From NCBI GenBank assembly GCA_016296785.1, contig JAEDHX010000029.1, positions 1-22,131 on the forward strand: a DNA stretch of 22,131 nucleotides, read 5' to 3'. Origin of the DNA: Coprococcus sp. (GTDB lineage Bacteria > Bacillota > Clostridia > Lachnospirales > Lachnospiraceae). A program made the position numbers and the translations under genes. Shown here one piece after another: positions 1 to 8,848 of the stretch; positions within the stretch are counted from its first letter, which is position 1, and every line of letters starts with the position of its first letter. The notes below the pieces were generated by a model. That model worked only from the letters and a program-made list of their open reading frames with translations, did not search any database and was not told the origin of the DNA.

Positions 1-1455
1 TATCTTAATCCGATATTTGTATCTCCATCAAATCACAAATACGATATACAGGATTATGACTACGTGGATCCTCATTATGGACGAATTGTTGAAGATGAGG
101 GCGAGTGCCTTGCTGAGGGAGTGACAGAAAACAAAAAGTCCTCAAGATATATTAACAGAGTTACCAACATGAAGAATCTCGAAGCCAGTAATGAGCTCTT
201 TATTGAGCTGGTTGAGCAGGTACACAAAAGGGGAATGAAGATTATCCTTGATGGCGTATTTAACCATTGCGGTTCCTTTAATAAATGGCTTGACAGAGAA
301 GGTATATACGAGAATCAGGAGGGCTATGAAAAGGGAGCATATGTATCAGGCGATAGTCCGTATAAAACCTTTTTCAAGTTCTATAATCAGGATGCCTGGC
401 CATATAATGCCAGCTATGATGGCTGGTGGGGTCATGATACTCTGCCAAAGCTTAATTATGAGGAATCACCTAAGCTTGTAGAATATATAATCAGAATTGC
501 CAAGAAATGGGTTTCACCACCATATAATGCTGATGGTTGGAGACTTGATGTTGCTGCAGATTTGGGACATTCTGCTGATTATAACCATGGCTTTTGGCGT
601 ATGTTCAGAAAGGCCGTTAAAGAAGCAAATCCTAATGCGATAATCCTTGCAGAGCATTATGGAGATCCAAAGTCCTGGCTTACAGGAAATGAGTGGGATA
701 CAGTAATGAACTATGATGCATTCATGGAGCCTATTACCTGGTTCCTCACGGGCGTTGAGAAGCATAGTGATGAGTTTCGTGGAGATTTACTTGGTAACCC
801 TGATACCTTTATGGGCGCTATGAATTATCATATGTCAAGATTTCAGAGACCTTCGCTTGAGGTTTCAATGAATGAGCTTTCAAATCATGACCATTCAAGA
901 TTTCTTACGAGAACAAACAGACGTGTAGGACGTATTCATACACTTGGACCTGAAGCAGCTAATCAGGGAATTGATAAAGGCATTTTCAGACAGGGCGTTG
1001 TATTCCAGATGACCTGGCCCGGTGCACCAACCATTTACTATGGTGATGAGGCAGGAGTGTGTGGATGGACTGATCCGGATAACAGAAGAACATATCCATG
1101 GGGTAATGAGGATAAAGAGCTTATTAATTTCCACAAGGATATTATAAGAATTCATAAATCATACGAAGCATTAATGAAGGGCTCAGTTATGTTCCTTCAT
1201 GGTGCACATAAGATTATCTGTTATGGAAGATTTACAGACAAAGAAAGGGTTGTAGTAATTCTTAATACCAACTATGAGGATATTGATCTTAAGCTTCATG
1301 TAAGACGTATAGGTGTTCGTAACCATTCAGTTATGAAGCGTATTCTTCTTACAAATGAGAACGGATATACACTTGAGCAGCAGAACTATATGGTAGAGCA
1401 TAATGTACTTACGTTGATTGCTCCAAAGATGTCTGCTATGATACTTGTGACCTGA
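1..1455 (+). CDS. GH13 alpha-amylase family enzyme (cyclomaltodextrinase/neopullulanase-like), 5' end outside window
   Basis: The reading frame is open from base 1, so the gene starts upstream; the GTG at 64 is internal. The first codons read YLNPIFVSPSNHKYD, the conserved stretch after the first strands of a GH13 TIM barrel in neopullulanases and cyclomaltodextrinases. All four GH13 catalytic regions are visible: DGVFNH (region I), GWRLDVAAD with the nucleophile Asp (region II), ILAEHYG with the acid/base Glu (region III) and LSNHDHSRF (region IV). A small beta-sandwich C-terminal domain follows and ends at the TGA at 1453-1455. The enzyme should hydrolyse alpha-1,4 (and perhaps alpha-1,6) bonds of cyclodextrins or maltodextrins. 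I see no secretion signal because the N-terminus, where a CBM34-like domain would sit, is missing. The histidine kinase gene starts 14 bp downstream, which suggests co-transcription. Exact substrate preference cannot be read from the sequence. Confidence 0.9.
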   Translation, partial: YLNPIFVSPSNHKYDIQDYDYVDPHYGRIVEDEGECLAEGVTENKKSSRYINRVTNMKNLEASNELFIELVEQVHKRGMKIILDGVFNHCGSFNKWLDREGIYENQEGYEKGAYVSGDSPYKTFFKFYNQDAWPYNASYDGWWGHDTLPKLNYEESPKLVEYIIRIAKKWVSPPYNADGWRLDVAADLGHSADYNHGFWRMFRKAVKEANPNAIILAEHYGDPKSWLTGNEWDTVMNYDAFMEPITWFLTGVEKHSDEFRGDLLGNPDTFMGAMNYHMSRFQRPSLEVSMNELSNHDHSRFLTRTNRRVGRIHTLGPEAANQGIDKGIFRQGVVFQMTWPGAPTIYYGDEAGVCGWTDPDNRRTYPWGNEDKELINFHKDIIRIHKSYEALMKGSVMFLHGAHKIICYGRFTDKERVVVILNTNYEDIDLKLHVRRIGVRNHSVMKRILLTNENGYTLEQQNYMVEHNVLTLIAPKMSAMILVT

Positions 1456-1469
1456 TATGGGAGAGATAA

Positions 1470-2636
1470 ATGCTATTTGAGGATAGAAGGTTTAGAAGAT
1501 TTACAGCAATTTATATTGTAATCTCTATAGTTTTGCTTATTGCAATATGGTTTTTGTATGGGGCCTTGCAGAAGCGGATAGATAAAAAATACGGTAATTT
1601 TACTGCTAATATATTAGCATCGTATAATGAAGCTGAAGATGCCGATATTGAGTATTATTATGATTCGAAGGGAATATATGAATCATATTCGGGTGTTCAT
1701 TTGGCATTTGTTAAGAACAGGCTGATAATTATAGGCAGTTTATTTACCGTTTTTTTATTACTTTATATTGCTGTTGCGTTATATACAAAAAGGATATATA
1801 GGGAGCTGGAGAATCTTACAGCCAGAATGAATTGTTGCCTTGAAACTGATGATGTACAGGCAAATGGTCTCTACGAGGAGGGCGTTATTGGAAGGCTCGA
1901 AGATGCATATAGTACACTTGTCAGTGCACTTAGGCAGAACCGTGAGAAGGAGAAGCTGGATAAGGAATTTCTTCGCGATACTCTTCAGGATATTTCTCAT
2001 CAGCTAAAGACACCTATTGCATCTATGACTGTATTTAACGATTTGCTGATGGATAATAAGATAGACAGCGAAGAAGAGCGAAATAGAATTCTGACGGAGA
2101 ATGGCAGACAGCTTGACAGAATGGACAAGCTTGTTAAGTCTATGCTGAAGATGGCGCGCCTTGATGCAGACAGTGTAATATTTGACATGCAAAGCAGATG
2201 TCTTCTTGATACTATTGATATGGCATTGTCAGGTATTTCACATAGGATAATTGAGAATAATTATACAATTAATAAAAATTGCGACAAGGATATTATGCTT
2301 GTCCATGATGCAGACTGGCTGGCGGAAGCATTTTGCAATATTATTACAAATGCAGCTGATCATATGGACAGGGATGGAGTAATTGATATTGATGTAAGCC
2401 GTAATGATATATGCACCAGAATCTCAATTAAAGACAATGGCCCCGGGATATCAGGCGAAGAGCTGCCGCATATATTTGAGCGCTTTCATAAAGGTGCAAA
2501 TAACACTAATCCGAATAGTGTCGGGATAGGACTTGCACTTACAAAGGCAATTGTTATGGGGCAGAATGGAACTGTCAGTGTTAGAAGCAGAGAAGGCGAG
2601 TATACAGAGTTTATTATTACTTTTTTTAATAGATAA
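1470..2636 (+). CDS. Sensor histidine kinase, two-TM membrane type
   Basis: A 388-aa protein with two membrane segments (about residues 11-30 and 84-105) around a short, acidic and tyrosine-rich outer loop of about 53 residues. A short linker leads into a HisKA domain with H-box DISHQLKTPI (phospho-acceptor His177). The ATPase domain has an N-box (NIITNAADH, 290-298), G1 (DNGPGI, 322-327), F-box (IFERF, 335-339) and G2 (GIGLAL, 352-357), so all catalytic motifs are intact. It should autophosphorylate and pass phosphate to a response regulator, but none lies next to it: the upstream neighbour is the amylase and the downstream neighbour (25 bp away) is a MalT-like regulator. Kinases of this small-loop build often pair with FtsX-type ABC transporters such as the one at 5451-8848; that link is inferred from proximity. 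The start at 1470 follows GGGAGAG at a suitable distance. Confidence 0.9.
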   Translation: MLFEDRRFRRFTAIYIVISIVLLIAIWFLYGALQKRIDKKYGNFTANILASYNEAEDADIEYYYDSKGIYESYSGVHLAFVKNRLIIIGSLFTVFLLLYIAVALYTKRIYRELENLTARMNCCLETDDVQANGLYEEGVIGRLEDAYSTLVSALRQNREKEKLDKEFLRDTLQDISHQLKTPIASMTVFNDLLMDNKIDSEEERNRILTENGRQLDRMDKLVKSMLKMARLDADSVIFDMQSRCLLDTIDMALSGISHRIIENNYTINKNCDKDIMLVHDADWLAEAFCNIITNAADHMDRDGVIDIDVSRNDICTRISIKDNGPGISGEELPHIFERFHKGANNTNPNSVGIGLALTKAIVMGQNGTVSVRSREGEYTEFIITFFNR

Positions 2637-2660
2637 AGAACATTTTACGGAAGGTGAGCA

Positions 2661-5126
2661 ATGATTATGATTGATAATATAAACACGCAAATAAAAGAAG
2701 AGATGCCGATAATACGTGTGCGAAATGCCACAAAGATGCTGTTGATTGGAGATACAAGTGGGATAACTACTTATATTTACGGAGTTGCCGGAACTGGAAA
2801 AACAACTCTGGTTCGTAATTTTTTGGCAAAAAGAAAATACTATGAATTAGATGCTGCTAATTTGACTGAGGAGCAGCTTTTGTTTCAGCACGCCCTTGAT
2901 AAAAGAAAAATTGTTGTAATTGATAATATTCATGACCTTCCAATAGTTAACAGAGAAAACCTTGCAGAACGAATATATGAGCTTATGGCAAGAGATGATA
3001 TATGGCTTATATTAGTAGGAAGATGCCCTATACCGCCATGGCTTTTGGAGATGCGTATTCGTTATGATATCAATATTATTGATGAGAATAAGCTTCTATT
3101 TAACCCGGCACTTGTTGAAAAGTATATTGAAAAAACACAAATGCTTTTATCAGATAAACAAAAGGAATACATGATGAGCAGAATGGTTGGTTATCCATTT
3201 GGCTGGGCTCTGTCTGCAAGTATATATAAGGAGCGTGTGCAGGAACAGCCAAGGATTCTCGATAAGGAGGAATTTATAGATTATTTCAGAGAAGTTGAGA
3301 TGAGCTGTTACCAGTATTTGGAATATCGTGTCTATGAACAATGGGAAGAGGATATCCTAAAGTTCCTGATGGAGCTAAGCATAGTAGGCGAATTTACAGC
3401 TGAGATGGCCGAATATATAACAGGAAGAAATAATGTAAGTGAGCTTCTTGACAGAGTTGTCTGGAAGGGTAATTTTCTATCTGTATCATTAACAAAGAAT
3501 AATGAGAAGCTATATGTGATGCGTAGTGAGTTAAAGAGGTCACTTAACCTGCGTCTTCATAACAAATATAAAAAGGAACGTATCAGAAATATATATATAA
3601 ATGCCGGCATGTTTTATCGTATAAAAAGACAGCCGCTTAAAGCGCTTGAAATGTTTGAAGCAGTTGATGCCAGAGATAGGATAATTGACCTTTTAGAAGA
3701 GAATTCAAGACTTGCACCCGGCAAGGGATATTTTTATGAAATGAGAAAATATTACCTGGATCTGAAGGAGGATGAGATACTTGATAATCCATATCTTATG
3801 GAAGGTATGAGTATGCTACAGGCCTTGCTGCTTAATCCGGACGAAAGCGAAAGATGGTACAATGAGCTTCGCGATTACGGAGAAAGGCAAAAAGGAAGTA
3901 ACCGCAAGGATATAAAGAGCAGGCTATTATATCTTGATTTGGCACTTCCTTGTAGGGGTAGTCTTAATTATTTAGACCTTATGAAAAATGCTAACACACT
4001 TATCAGTAAAAGAGAGGTAGTAATGCCGGAATTCACTATTACCTCAAATCTTCCAAGTATATTAAATGGTGGTAAGGACCTTACAAGCTGGACAAAGAAA
4101 GAAAAGGAGCTTGCAGTAACACTATCAAAGCCTATTAATGCAATATTTGGTATACTGGGTAATTCAATGGTAAACCTTGCCATAGGAGAAAGCCTTCTTG
4201 AGAAGGGAGAGGATAGCTTTGAAATATCAAGCTATATTGCCAGAGGTAAGATGCAGGCTGAAAGCATTGACAATATTGAGTTTATCTTTGTTGCCGATGG
4301 TGTGCTTGCATGGCTTCATATATTAAACGGAGAAGCCAGAATTGCAAAGGAGATTATCAATAACTTCCTGATAAAAGCAATTGAAAGTGGTAACGACAAG
4401 ATAATCATGAATACAAAAACATTTCTTGCCAGAATAGCCATGTATGAGGAGGATATGAAGACAGTAAATGACTGGCTTCTTGATGCGCCTAATGAAGATA
4501 ATTGCTTCAGTGTATATGACAGATTCCGTTATCTGACCAAGGTCAGGGTATATATGATAACGGGAAAATACCAGATGGCTTATAGCCTTATTATGAAGCT
4601 TCAGTATTATGCAGAGGTAGCAGGACGCACATATATAATGATGGAGGTAAAACTCCTTCAGGCAATGATTATGCACAGAAATAATAGAGATAATTGGGAT
4701 GAACTATTTAGCGAAGTATTAGATTATGCATGCGAATATCATTTCATAAAGCTTATAGCGTCTGAAGGTACAGGAGTAATTAAACTTCTTAGAGAAACTT
4801 CATGGGGGAACGATTCAAATAACAGTGAACGGACCTTCACTAAGAATGAGAAAGCGTTTATAAAAGAATTGCTTAAAAAGACTGAAGAGATGGGACACAG
4901 CTATCCCGGCTATCTCAAGGAAGGCCTGGAAGAGATAACTCTTTGCGATAATGCCAAAAGAATCCTCAAATACCTCGAACAGGGAGCAAAACAGGATGTC
5001 ATCATGGAAGAGCTTGGCCTTAGCAAGGCCAATGTAAAATACCATACAAGCCAAATCTACAAAAAGCTCAACGTCAACAACAGAGCAGAGGCCGTCAACG
5101 AAGCACGAAAACTCGGCCTACTATAA
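2661..5126 (+). CDS. MalT-like STAND ATPase transcriptional regulator with C-terminal LuxR HTH
   Basis: An 821-aa protein. The N-terminus carries a P-loop NTPase: Walker A GVAGTGKTT (residues 41-49) and Walker B KIVVIDNIHD (83-92). A long helical middle part, about 300-720, resembles the TPR-like sensor region of MalT-type regulators. The last 64 residues (758-821) form a LuxR/GerE helix-turn-helix, with recognition region LGLSKANVKYHTSQIYKKL. Such proteins bind ATP and an inducer, oligomerise and activate promoters. The inducer cannot be told from sequence; a maltodextrin link to the upstream GH13 gene is possible but only inferred. ATG 2661 is preceded by GGAAGG, with a second in-frame ATG two codons later. 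The TAA at 5124-5126 directly abuts a foldback repeat. In the last 50-60 codons T-ending codons become scarce and C-ending codons (AAC, GTC, CTC, ATC) dominate, unlike the rest of the gene. Confidence 0.85.
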   Translation: MIMIDNINTQIKEEMPIIRVRNATKMLLIGDTSGITTYIYGVAGTGKTTLVRNFLAKRKYYELDAANLTEEQLLFQHALDKRKIVVIDNIHDLPIVNRENLAERIYELMARDDIWLILVGRCPIPPWLLEMRIRYDINIIDENKLLFNPALVEKYIEKTQMLLSDKQKEYMMSRMVGYPFGWALSASIYKERVQEQPRILDKEEFIDYFREVEMSCYQYLEYRVYEQWEEDILKFLMELSIVGEFTAEMAEYITGRNNVSELLDRVVWKGNFLSVSLTKNNEKLYVMRSELKRSLNLRLHNKYKKERIRNIYINAGMFYRIKRQPLKALEMFEAVDARDRIIDLLEENSRLAPGKGYFYEMRKYYLDLKEDEILDNPYLMEGMSMLQALLLNPDESERWYNELRDYGERQKGSNRKDIKSRLLYLDLALPCRGSLNYLDLMKNANTLISKREVVMPEFTITSNLPSILNGGKDLTSWTKKEKELAVTLSKPINAIFGILGNSMVNLAIGESLLEKGEDSFEISSYIARGKMQAESIDNIEFIFVADGVLAWLHILNGEARIAKEIINNFLIKAIESGNDKIIMNTKTFLARIAMYEEDMKTVNDWLLDAPNEDNCFSVYDRFRYLTKVRVYMITGKYQMAYSLIMKLQYYAEVAGRTYIMMEVKLLQAMIMHRNNRDNWDELFSEVLDYACEYHFIKLIASEGTGVIKLLRETSWGNDSNNSERTFTKNEKAFIKELLKKTEEMGHSYPGYLKEGLEEITLCDNAKRILKYLEQGAKQDVIMEELGLSKANVKYHTSQIYKKLNVNNRAEAVNEARKLGLL

Positions 5127-5354
5127 TTCGCCACGGGGACAGGTCCCTTGGCAAAAAATTCGCCATGGGGACAGGTCCCTTGGCAAAAAATTCGCCATGG
5201 GGACAGGTCCCTTGGTCAAAAAACACTGCCACTGGAACACGTCCAGTGGCAGTATTTTTTGCCAAGGGACCTGTCCCCGTGGCTAATTTTTTGACCAAGG
5301 GACCTGTCCCCGTGGCTAATTTTTTGACCAAGGGACCTGTCCCCATGGCGAATT
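5127..5354. repeat. Foldback element A: three direct plus three inverted copies of a 32-bp unit around a central hairpin
   Basis: Starting on the base after the preceding stop codon, a 32-bp unit occurs three times (5127, 5159, 5191) and then three times inverted (5261, 5293, 5326; the second is 33 bp). Each unit holds GGGGACAGGTCCC or its complement: 5135-5147, 5167-5179, 5199-5211, 5266-5278, 5299-5311 and 5332-5344. The whole is a hairpin of about 226 bp centred on 5239, with one-base offsets between arms. The units differ by few substitutions (CCACGG/CCATGG, TTGGCA/TTGGTC), so they look recently amplified. No gene is supported here: six-frame reading gives only low-complexity peptides such as GTGPLVKKLA. 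The rest of the gap up to 5450 is G-rich and has no clear feature beyond the downstream ribosome binding site. Confidence 0.9.
5217..5260. terminator. Central hairpin of foldback A, candidate bidirectional intrinsic terminator
   Basis: ACTGCCACTGGA (5225-5236) and TCCAGTGGCAGT (5242-5253) are perfect complements around a 5-nt loop. They are flanked by an A-run on the left (5218-5223) and a T-run on the right (5255-5260). A strong GC-rich stem followed by six T residues fits a Rho-independent terminator, and the mirrored A-run would let it work on the other strand too. It would separate the regulator gene from the ABC transporter genes. The surrounding inverted units could compete with or extend this stem, so activity is inferred. 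Confidence 0.6.
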
Positions 5355-5450
5355 TCTTTCGAAATTGTAAGATTTGAATTCACGGGATTGTAAGGTTGGG
5401 GATGTAGTATGGGGTATAAGGAAGATAAGGCTGAAGGGGGCAGAGATGAG

Positions 5451-8159
5451 ATGAATAAATATGGGCAGATAGTATACAAGTATTTGAAGAATAATAAGAG
5501 GCGGACAATAGCAACAATGATAGGCGTTGTATTTTCTGCGATGCTTATATTTGGTGTTGTAAATATAGTGTTTAGTGGCATTAAAAAGGGAATAGATAAT
5601 GCTGAGAAGGTATATAAGTATGATGCGATTTTCTATAATCTTACTGATGGGGATTTAAAGGCTATTGAGAACTATCCGGGGGTGGAGAAGGTCTACACAG
5701 GTGGTCTTGACAAGAAGATTTATATGGATAGCAGTCTCGTATTTGTAGATGATTTTAATGAAAATCCGTATGAGATAAAACTTGTATCGGGAAGATATCC
5801 TGAAAATGAAAACGAGGTTATTGGATATATCAGCTTATTTAAAGAAAATAGCAACCCAATTGGAGAGAAAGTGTGGATTGATAAAGGAGAAGTCGCATAT
5901 AAGGATGGGTTAGAGCTGGAGATTGTTGGTACATTTGATATTCTTGGAGATATCGCCGGGATTTCTTATTATGACTATTCGGAACTGTATTACCTTGCTA
6001 AAGCTGATGGACTGCCTAAGGAGGCAAATGTAGTATTTGTCAAATATGACAACCCATATAAAATAAAGAAAAATACAAAGAAAATTGCTGAAAACACGGG
6101 CGCAGAATATATAATAAATGATTCTATTGCCTTCTATTATTGCCAGACCTCTGACGGAAGCATGCAGGCAGTATTTGCAGCACTGATATTTGCACTGGTA
6201 GTGGTTATAGCATGGATGTCTGCTGCTGTAATAAAAAACACATTAAGATTATCAGTTGCGGAAAGACTTAGGGATTATGGCATTCTAAGGTGCGCAGGAG
6301 CATCACTTAAACAGATGTATCAGCTGATTAGAAAAGAAGCCGTGGTGATGGGCGTTATATCGTCAATAATAGGAATTATTATCTCTTATATTGTACAGGT
6401 GATATTCAGTCTGGCAAATCCTGAATATAATTTTACTCATCTTTATATACTTGCGGCTATATTCACCATACTTATATGTGTAGCGGCAATGCTTGTAGCA
6501 GCAATTGACCCATGTAAGCTTATAAAGAAGCTGACACCTGTCGAGGCTGTGCGTAACCAGCTGCATTCTTCTGATAAGGAGAAAATAAAGGTAAGAAAAG
6601 CAAGGCTTATAACAAAAGTATTTGGTGTAGGTGGTGCGTACGCATATAAAAATGCCCTGAGAAATCCAAAGCAGTTTGCTTCAAAGGTAATAGCACTTAC
6701 GGTGGGAATTATATTATTTGCCTGCGTTCAGACATTTTGCAATGCATATATGGAGATGTATCAGATTGAATATGATATAAGAGATTCGTATTATAATACA
6801 AAGATTGAATATGACCTGCCGGTTGAAATGTATGGGGAGTATGAAATAAACGAAGAAGAAGGATGGTCAACATATGACGAAGATACTGTGGATGAGGAAA
6901 AGTTTAGCCAAATCAGGGAAAAAATATACAATTACATAAAGGGCGTGCCTGAAGTAGGAGATACAATTGTAAAGAGATATAAAAGTGATTATTCTGATGT
7001 AGTGTTTACTTATCCAATAGAGAAAAAGCCTTACAGTGAATTATATACTAAAGAGTATTTGAAGTTTTTTGATGGGTTTGACAGAAACTATTCGGAAGAT
7101 GAAACAAGTGAGGAATTTAAAAAATACATCATATATGGAATAGGAGTTGGCACTAACATATATTCATATGATAAGGACATGTTTAAGATGTATAAGGATA
7201 ATCTTATTTGTGGTACCTGTGATCCTGATAAGCTTGGAGATGATGGAATTATCCTGTTTAATAAGGAGCACTTTGCCTATGAAGATGAGGATACCGGCTT
7301 ATATCTAAATAAAACAATTGATGTGTATAATCTCGAATTAGGAGATACTATATCCTTTATATCAGCACCTAAGGATGTGTATGAAAGAAGGGTAGAAGAG
7401 GCAACTGCAAAATATAGCGATTATATATGGGATGTCTATGGAGAGTCGGAAACCGTGTTTTCGGATTGCTATATAAAATATAAGGTATTTGACGAGCTGT
7501 ATAAGGAAGGATACATTAAGACATATACAATAAAGGGTATCGTGGATGCAAATTCATTAGAGAATACCCCACCATGCTTTATTATGACTAAAGACCAGTT
7601 TATGGAGTTATTACCGGGCTATGAAAATACTTATCCTGAAGAGGAATTACTATGTCGTCTTGAGAAGAATAATGAAACACTTAGGGAGTACCTTTGGGAT
7701 AATTATGCTTATTCAGAATATTTTTCATATATAGAGGCTTATGAGACTATGGAGAATATAAAGAAAGCTACGGGAATAATACTTTTAATCGTGTTGCTGT
7801 TCATGACAATAAATGTATTCAATAACGCATCAAGCAGCGTGATATTTAGAAGAGGCGAATTTGCTATGTTAAGGTGTATAGGAATGAGCAAAAGGCGTCT
7901 TATGAGGATTGTACTTATAGGAGAAGGTCTGCTTGCAACTATTATTTCCTCAGTTCTTGGAATAGGACTAAGCACACTTATTATGTTTGGAGTGGAGAAA
8001 TATATGAAGTTTTTGGGATTTGGAGCTATGGTGATTCCGATAAAGAGAGTTCTTATAGGGGTGCTTATACTATTTGCAATTATGACAATAGCTTCAGGTA
8101 TTCCGCTTCTTTCGATAAAGAAGGAAATAGCGCCTGAGCTTGCAGAATCAGATGAATAA
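5451..8159 (+). CDS. FtsX-family ABC transporter permease (BceB/MacB-like), two FtsX modules
   Basis: About 902 aa from ATG 5451, giving the N-terminus MNKYGQIVYKYLKNNKRRTI, a usual start for this family (short cytoplasmic basic stretch, then a membrane helix at about 19-41). An in-frame ATG at 5409 would add 14 residues that look unlike the family. AAGGGGG lies upstream of 5451, and GGGGA upstream of 5409, so the start is not fully settled. Architecture: one helix, an outer domain, three helices (about 240-360) forming the first FtsX module, then a helix near 425-445, a large outer domain of about 320 residues rich in Asp, Glu and Tyr, and three C-terminal helices (about 775-895). Both FtsX modules contain the RCxGxS/M motif (ILRCAGAS, MLRCIGMS). 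The ATPase follows 20 bp downstream. Expected roles are peptide or antibiotic sensing/efflux, or lipoprotein/lipid extraction; the substrate is unknown. Confidence 0.88.
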   Translation: MNKYGQIVYKYLKNNKRRTIATMIGVVFSAMLIFGVVNIVFSGIKKGIDNAEKVYKYDAIFYNLTDGDLKAIENYPGVEKVYTGGLDKKIYMDSSLVFVDDFNENPYEIKLVSGRYPENENEVIGYISLFKENSNPIGEKVWIDKGEVAYKDGLELEIVGTFDILGDIAGISYYDYSELYYLAKADGLPKEANVVFVKYDNPYKIKKNTKKIAENTGAEYIINDSIAFYYCQTSDGSMQAVFAALIFALVVVIAWMSAAVIKNTLRLSVAERLRDYGILRCAGASLKQMYQLIRKEAVVMGVISSIIGIIISYIVQVIFSLANPEYNFTHLYILAAIFTILICVAAMLVAAIDPCKLIKKLTPVEAVRNQLHSSDKEKIKVRKARLITKVFGVGGAYAYKNALRNPKQFASKVIALTVGIILFACVQTFCNAYMEMYQIEYDIRDSYYNTKIEYDLPVEMYGEYEINEEEGWSTYDEDTVDEEKFSQIREKIYNYIKGVPEVGDTIVKRYKSDYSDVVFTYPIEKKPYSELYTKEYLKFFDGFDRNYSEDETSEEFKKYIIYGIGVGTNIYSYDKDMFKMYKDNLICGTCDPDKLGDDGIILFNKEHFAYEDEDTGLYLNKTIDVYNLELGDTISFISAPKDVYERRVEEATAKYSDYIWDVYGESETVFSDCYIKYKVFDELYKEGYIKTYTIKGIVDANSLENTPPCFIMTKDQFMELLPGYENTYPEEELLCRLEKNNETLREYLWDNYAYSEYFSYIEAYETMENIKKATGIILLIVLLFMTINVFNNASSSVIFRRGEFAMLRCIGMSKRRLMRIVLIGEGLLATIISSVLGIGLSTLIMFGVEKYMKFLGFGAMVIPIKRVLIGVLILFAIMTIASGIPLLSIKKEIAPELAESDE

Positions 8160-8179
8160 TGTATAGGAGGAAATGAAGC

Positions 8180-8848
8180 ATGAATATTGTTGAAGTAAAA
8201 AATGTAAGTAAGATATATGGAAGTGAAAAACAGGGAAATGAGGTAAGGGCGCTTGATGGAGTATCCCTTAATGTGGAAAAAGGTGAGCACCTTGCAATAG
8301 TAGGCAGCTCGGGTTCAGGAAAATCAACACTTCTTAATATGATGGGGGCAGTAGACAGACCTACAAGCGGCACGATAATAGTTGATGGTGAGGATATATC
8401 CGGCATGAATGATGAGCAGCTATCCATATTCCGCAGAAGAAAGATAGGCTTTGTGTTCCAGTCGTATCATCTTATTCCTGTACTTTCCGTAGAGGATAAT
8501 ATTAAGATGCCGGTGCTTCTCGATAAAAAGAAGCCGGACAATGATTACATAGATTATCTTGTGGAAATATTAGGTCTTAAGGACAGACTTAATCATCTTC
8601 CAAAACAGCTGTCCGGAGGACAGCAGCAGAGAGTTGCCATAGCAAGAGCACTTGCAAATCACCCGGCATTAGTACTTGCTGATGAGCCTACCGGAAGCCT
8701 TGATTCAAAAAACGGAGAAGAAGTAATTACACTTCTAAAAAAATCAGTAGCTGAGCTTGGACAGACACTTGTTGTTATTACACATAACATAGATATAGCA
8801 GGTGAAGCTGACCGCATAATAAAGCTTAAGGACGGTAAAATCGTGTAA
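8180..8848 (+). CDS. ABC transporter ATP-binding protein, LolD/MacB/BceA type
   Basis: A 222-aa nucleotide-binding domain with every expected motif: Walker A GSSGSGKST (42-50), Q-loop Gln94 (FVFQSY), signature LSGGQQQRVAIARA (from 144), Walker B LVLADEP with catalytic Glu169, D-loop SLD and switch His202 (VITHN). The length and the FVFQSYHLIP segment are typical of ATPases that energise FtsX-type permeases. It follows the permease after 20 bp with an AGGAGG site and surely forms a complex with it. The gene order (permease first) is the reverse of the common bceA-bceB order. Its TAA stop (8846-8848) touches the stop codon of the convergent tetR-type gene with no base between, and I see no terminator hairpin there. 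Confidence 0.93.
   Translation: MNIVEVKNVSKIYGSEKQGNEVRALDGVSLNVEKGEHLAIVGSSGSGKSTLLNMMGAVDRPTSGTIIVDGEDISGMNDEQLSIFRRRKIGFVFQSYHLIPVLSVEDNIKMPVLLDKKKPDNDYIDYLVEILGLKDRLNHLPKQLSGGQQQRVAIARALANHPALVLADEPTGSLDSKNGEEVITLLKKSVAELGQTLVVITHNIDIAGEADRIIKLKDGKIV

Noticed and set aside
5127..5354. CRISPR array
   Set aside because: Units are joined directly with no variable spacers and half are inverted; no cas genes are near.
5095..5581. Open frames on both strands across foldback A (peptides such as GTGPLVKKLA or GDRSLGQKIS repeats)
   Set aside because: They are direct translations of the 32-bp units, exist in several frames at once and lack credible starts. Such peptides are often wrongly annotated around this kind of repeat.
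7739..8290. 183-aa minus-strand open frame over the permease end
   Set aside because: It lies antisense to conserved FtsX helices and shows only hydrophobic complement composition.
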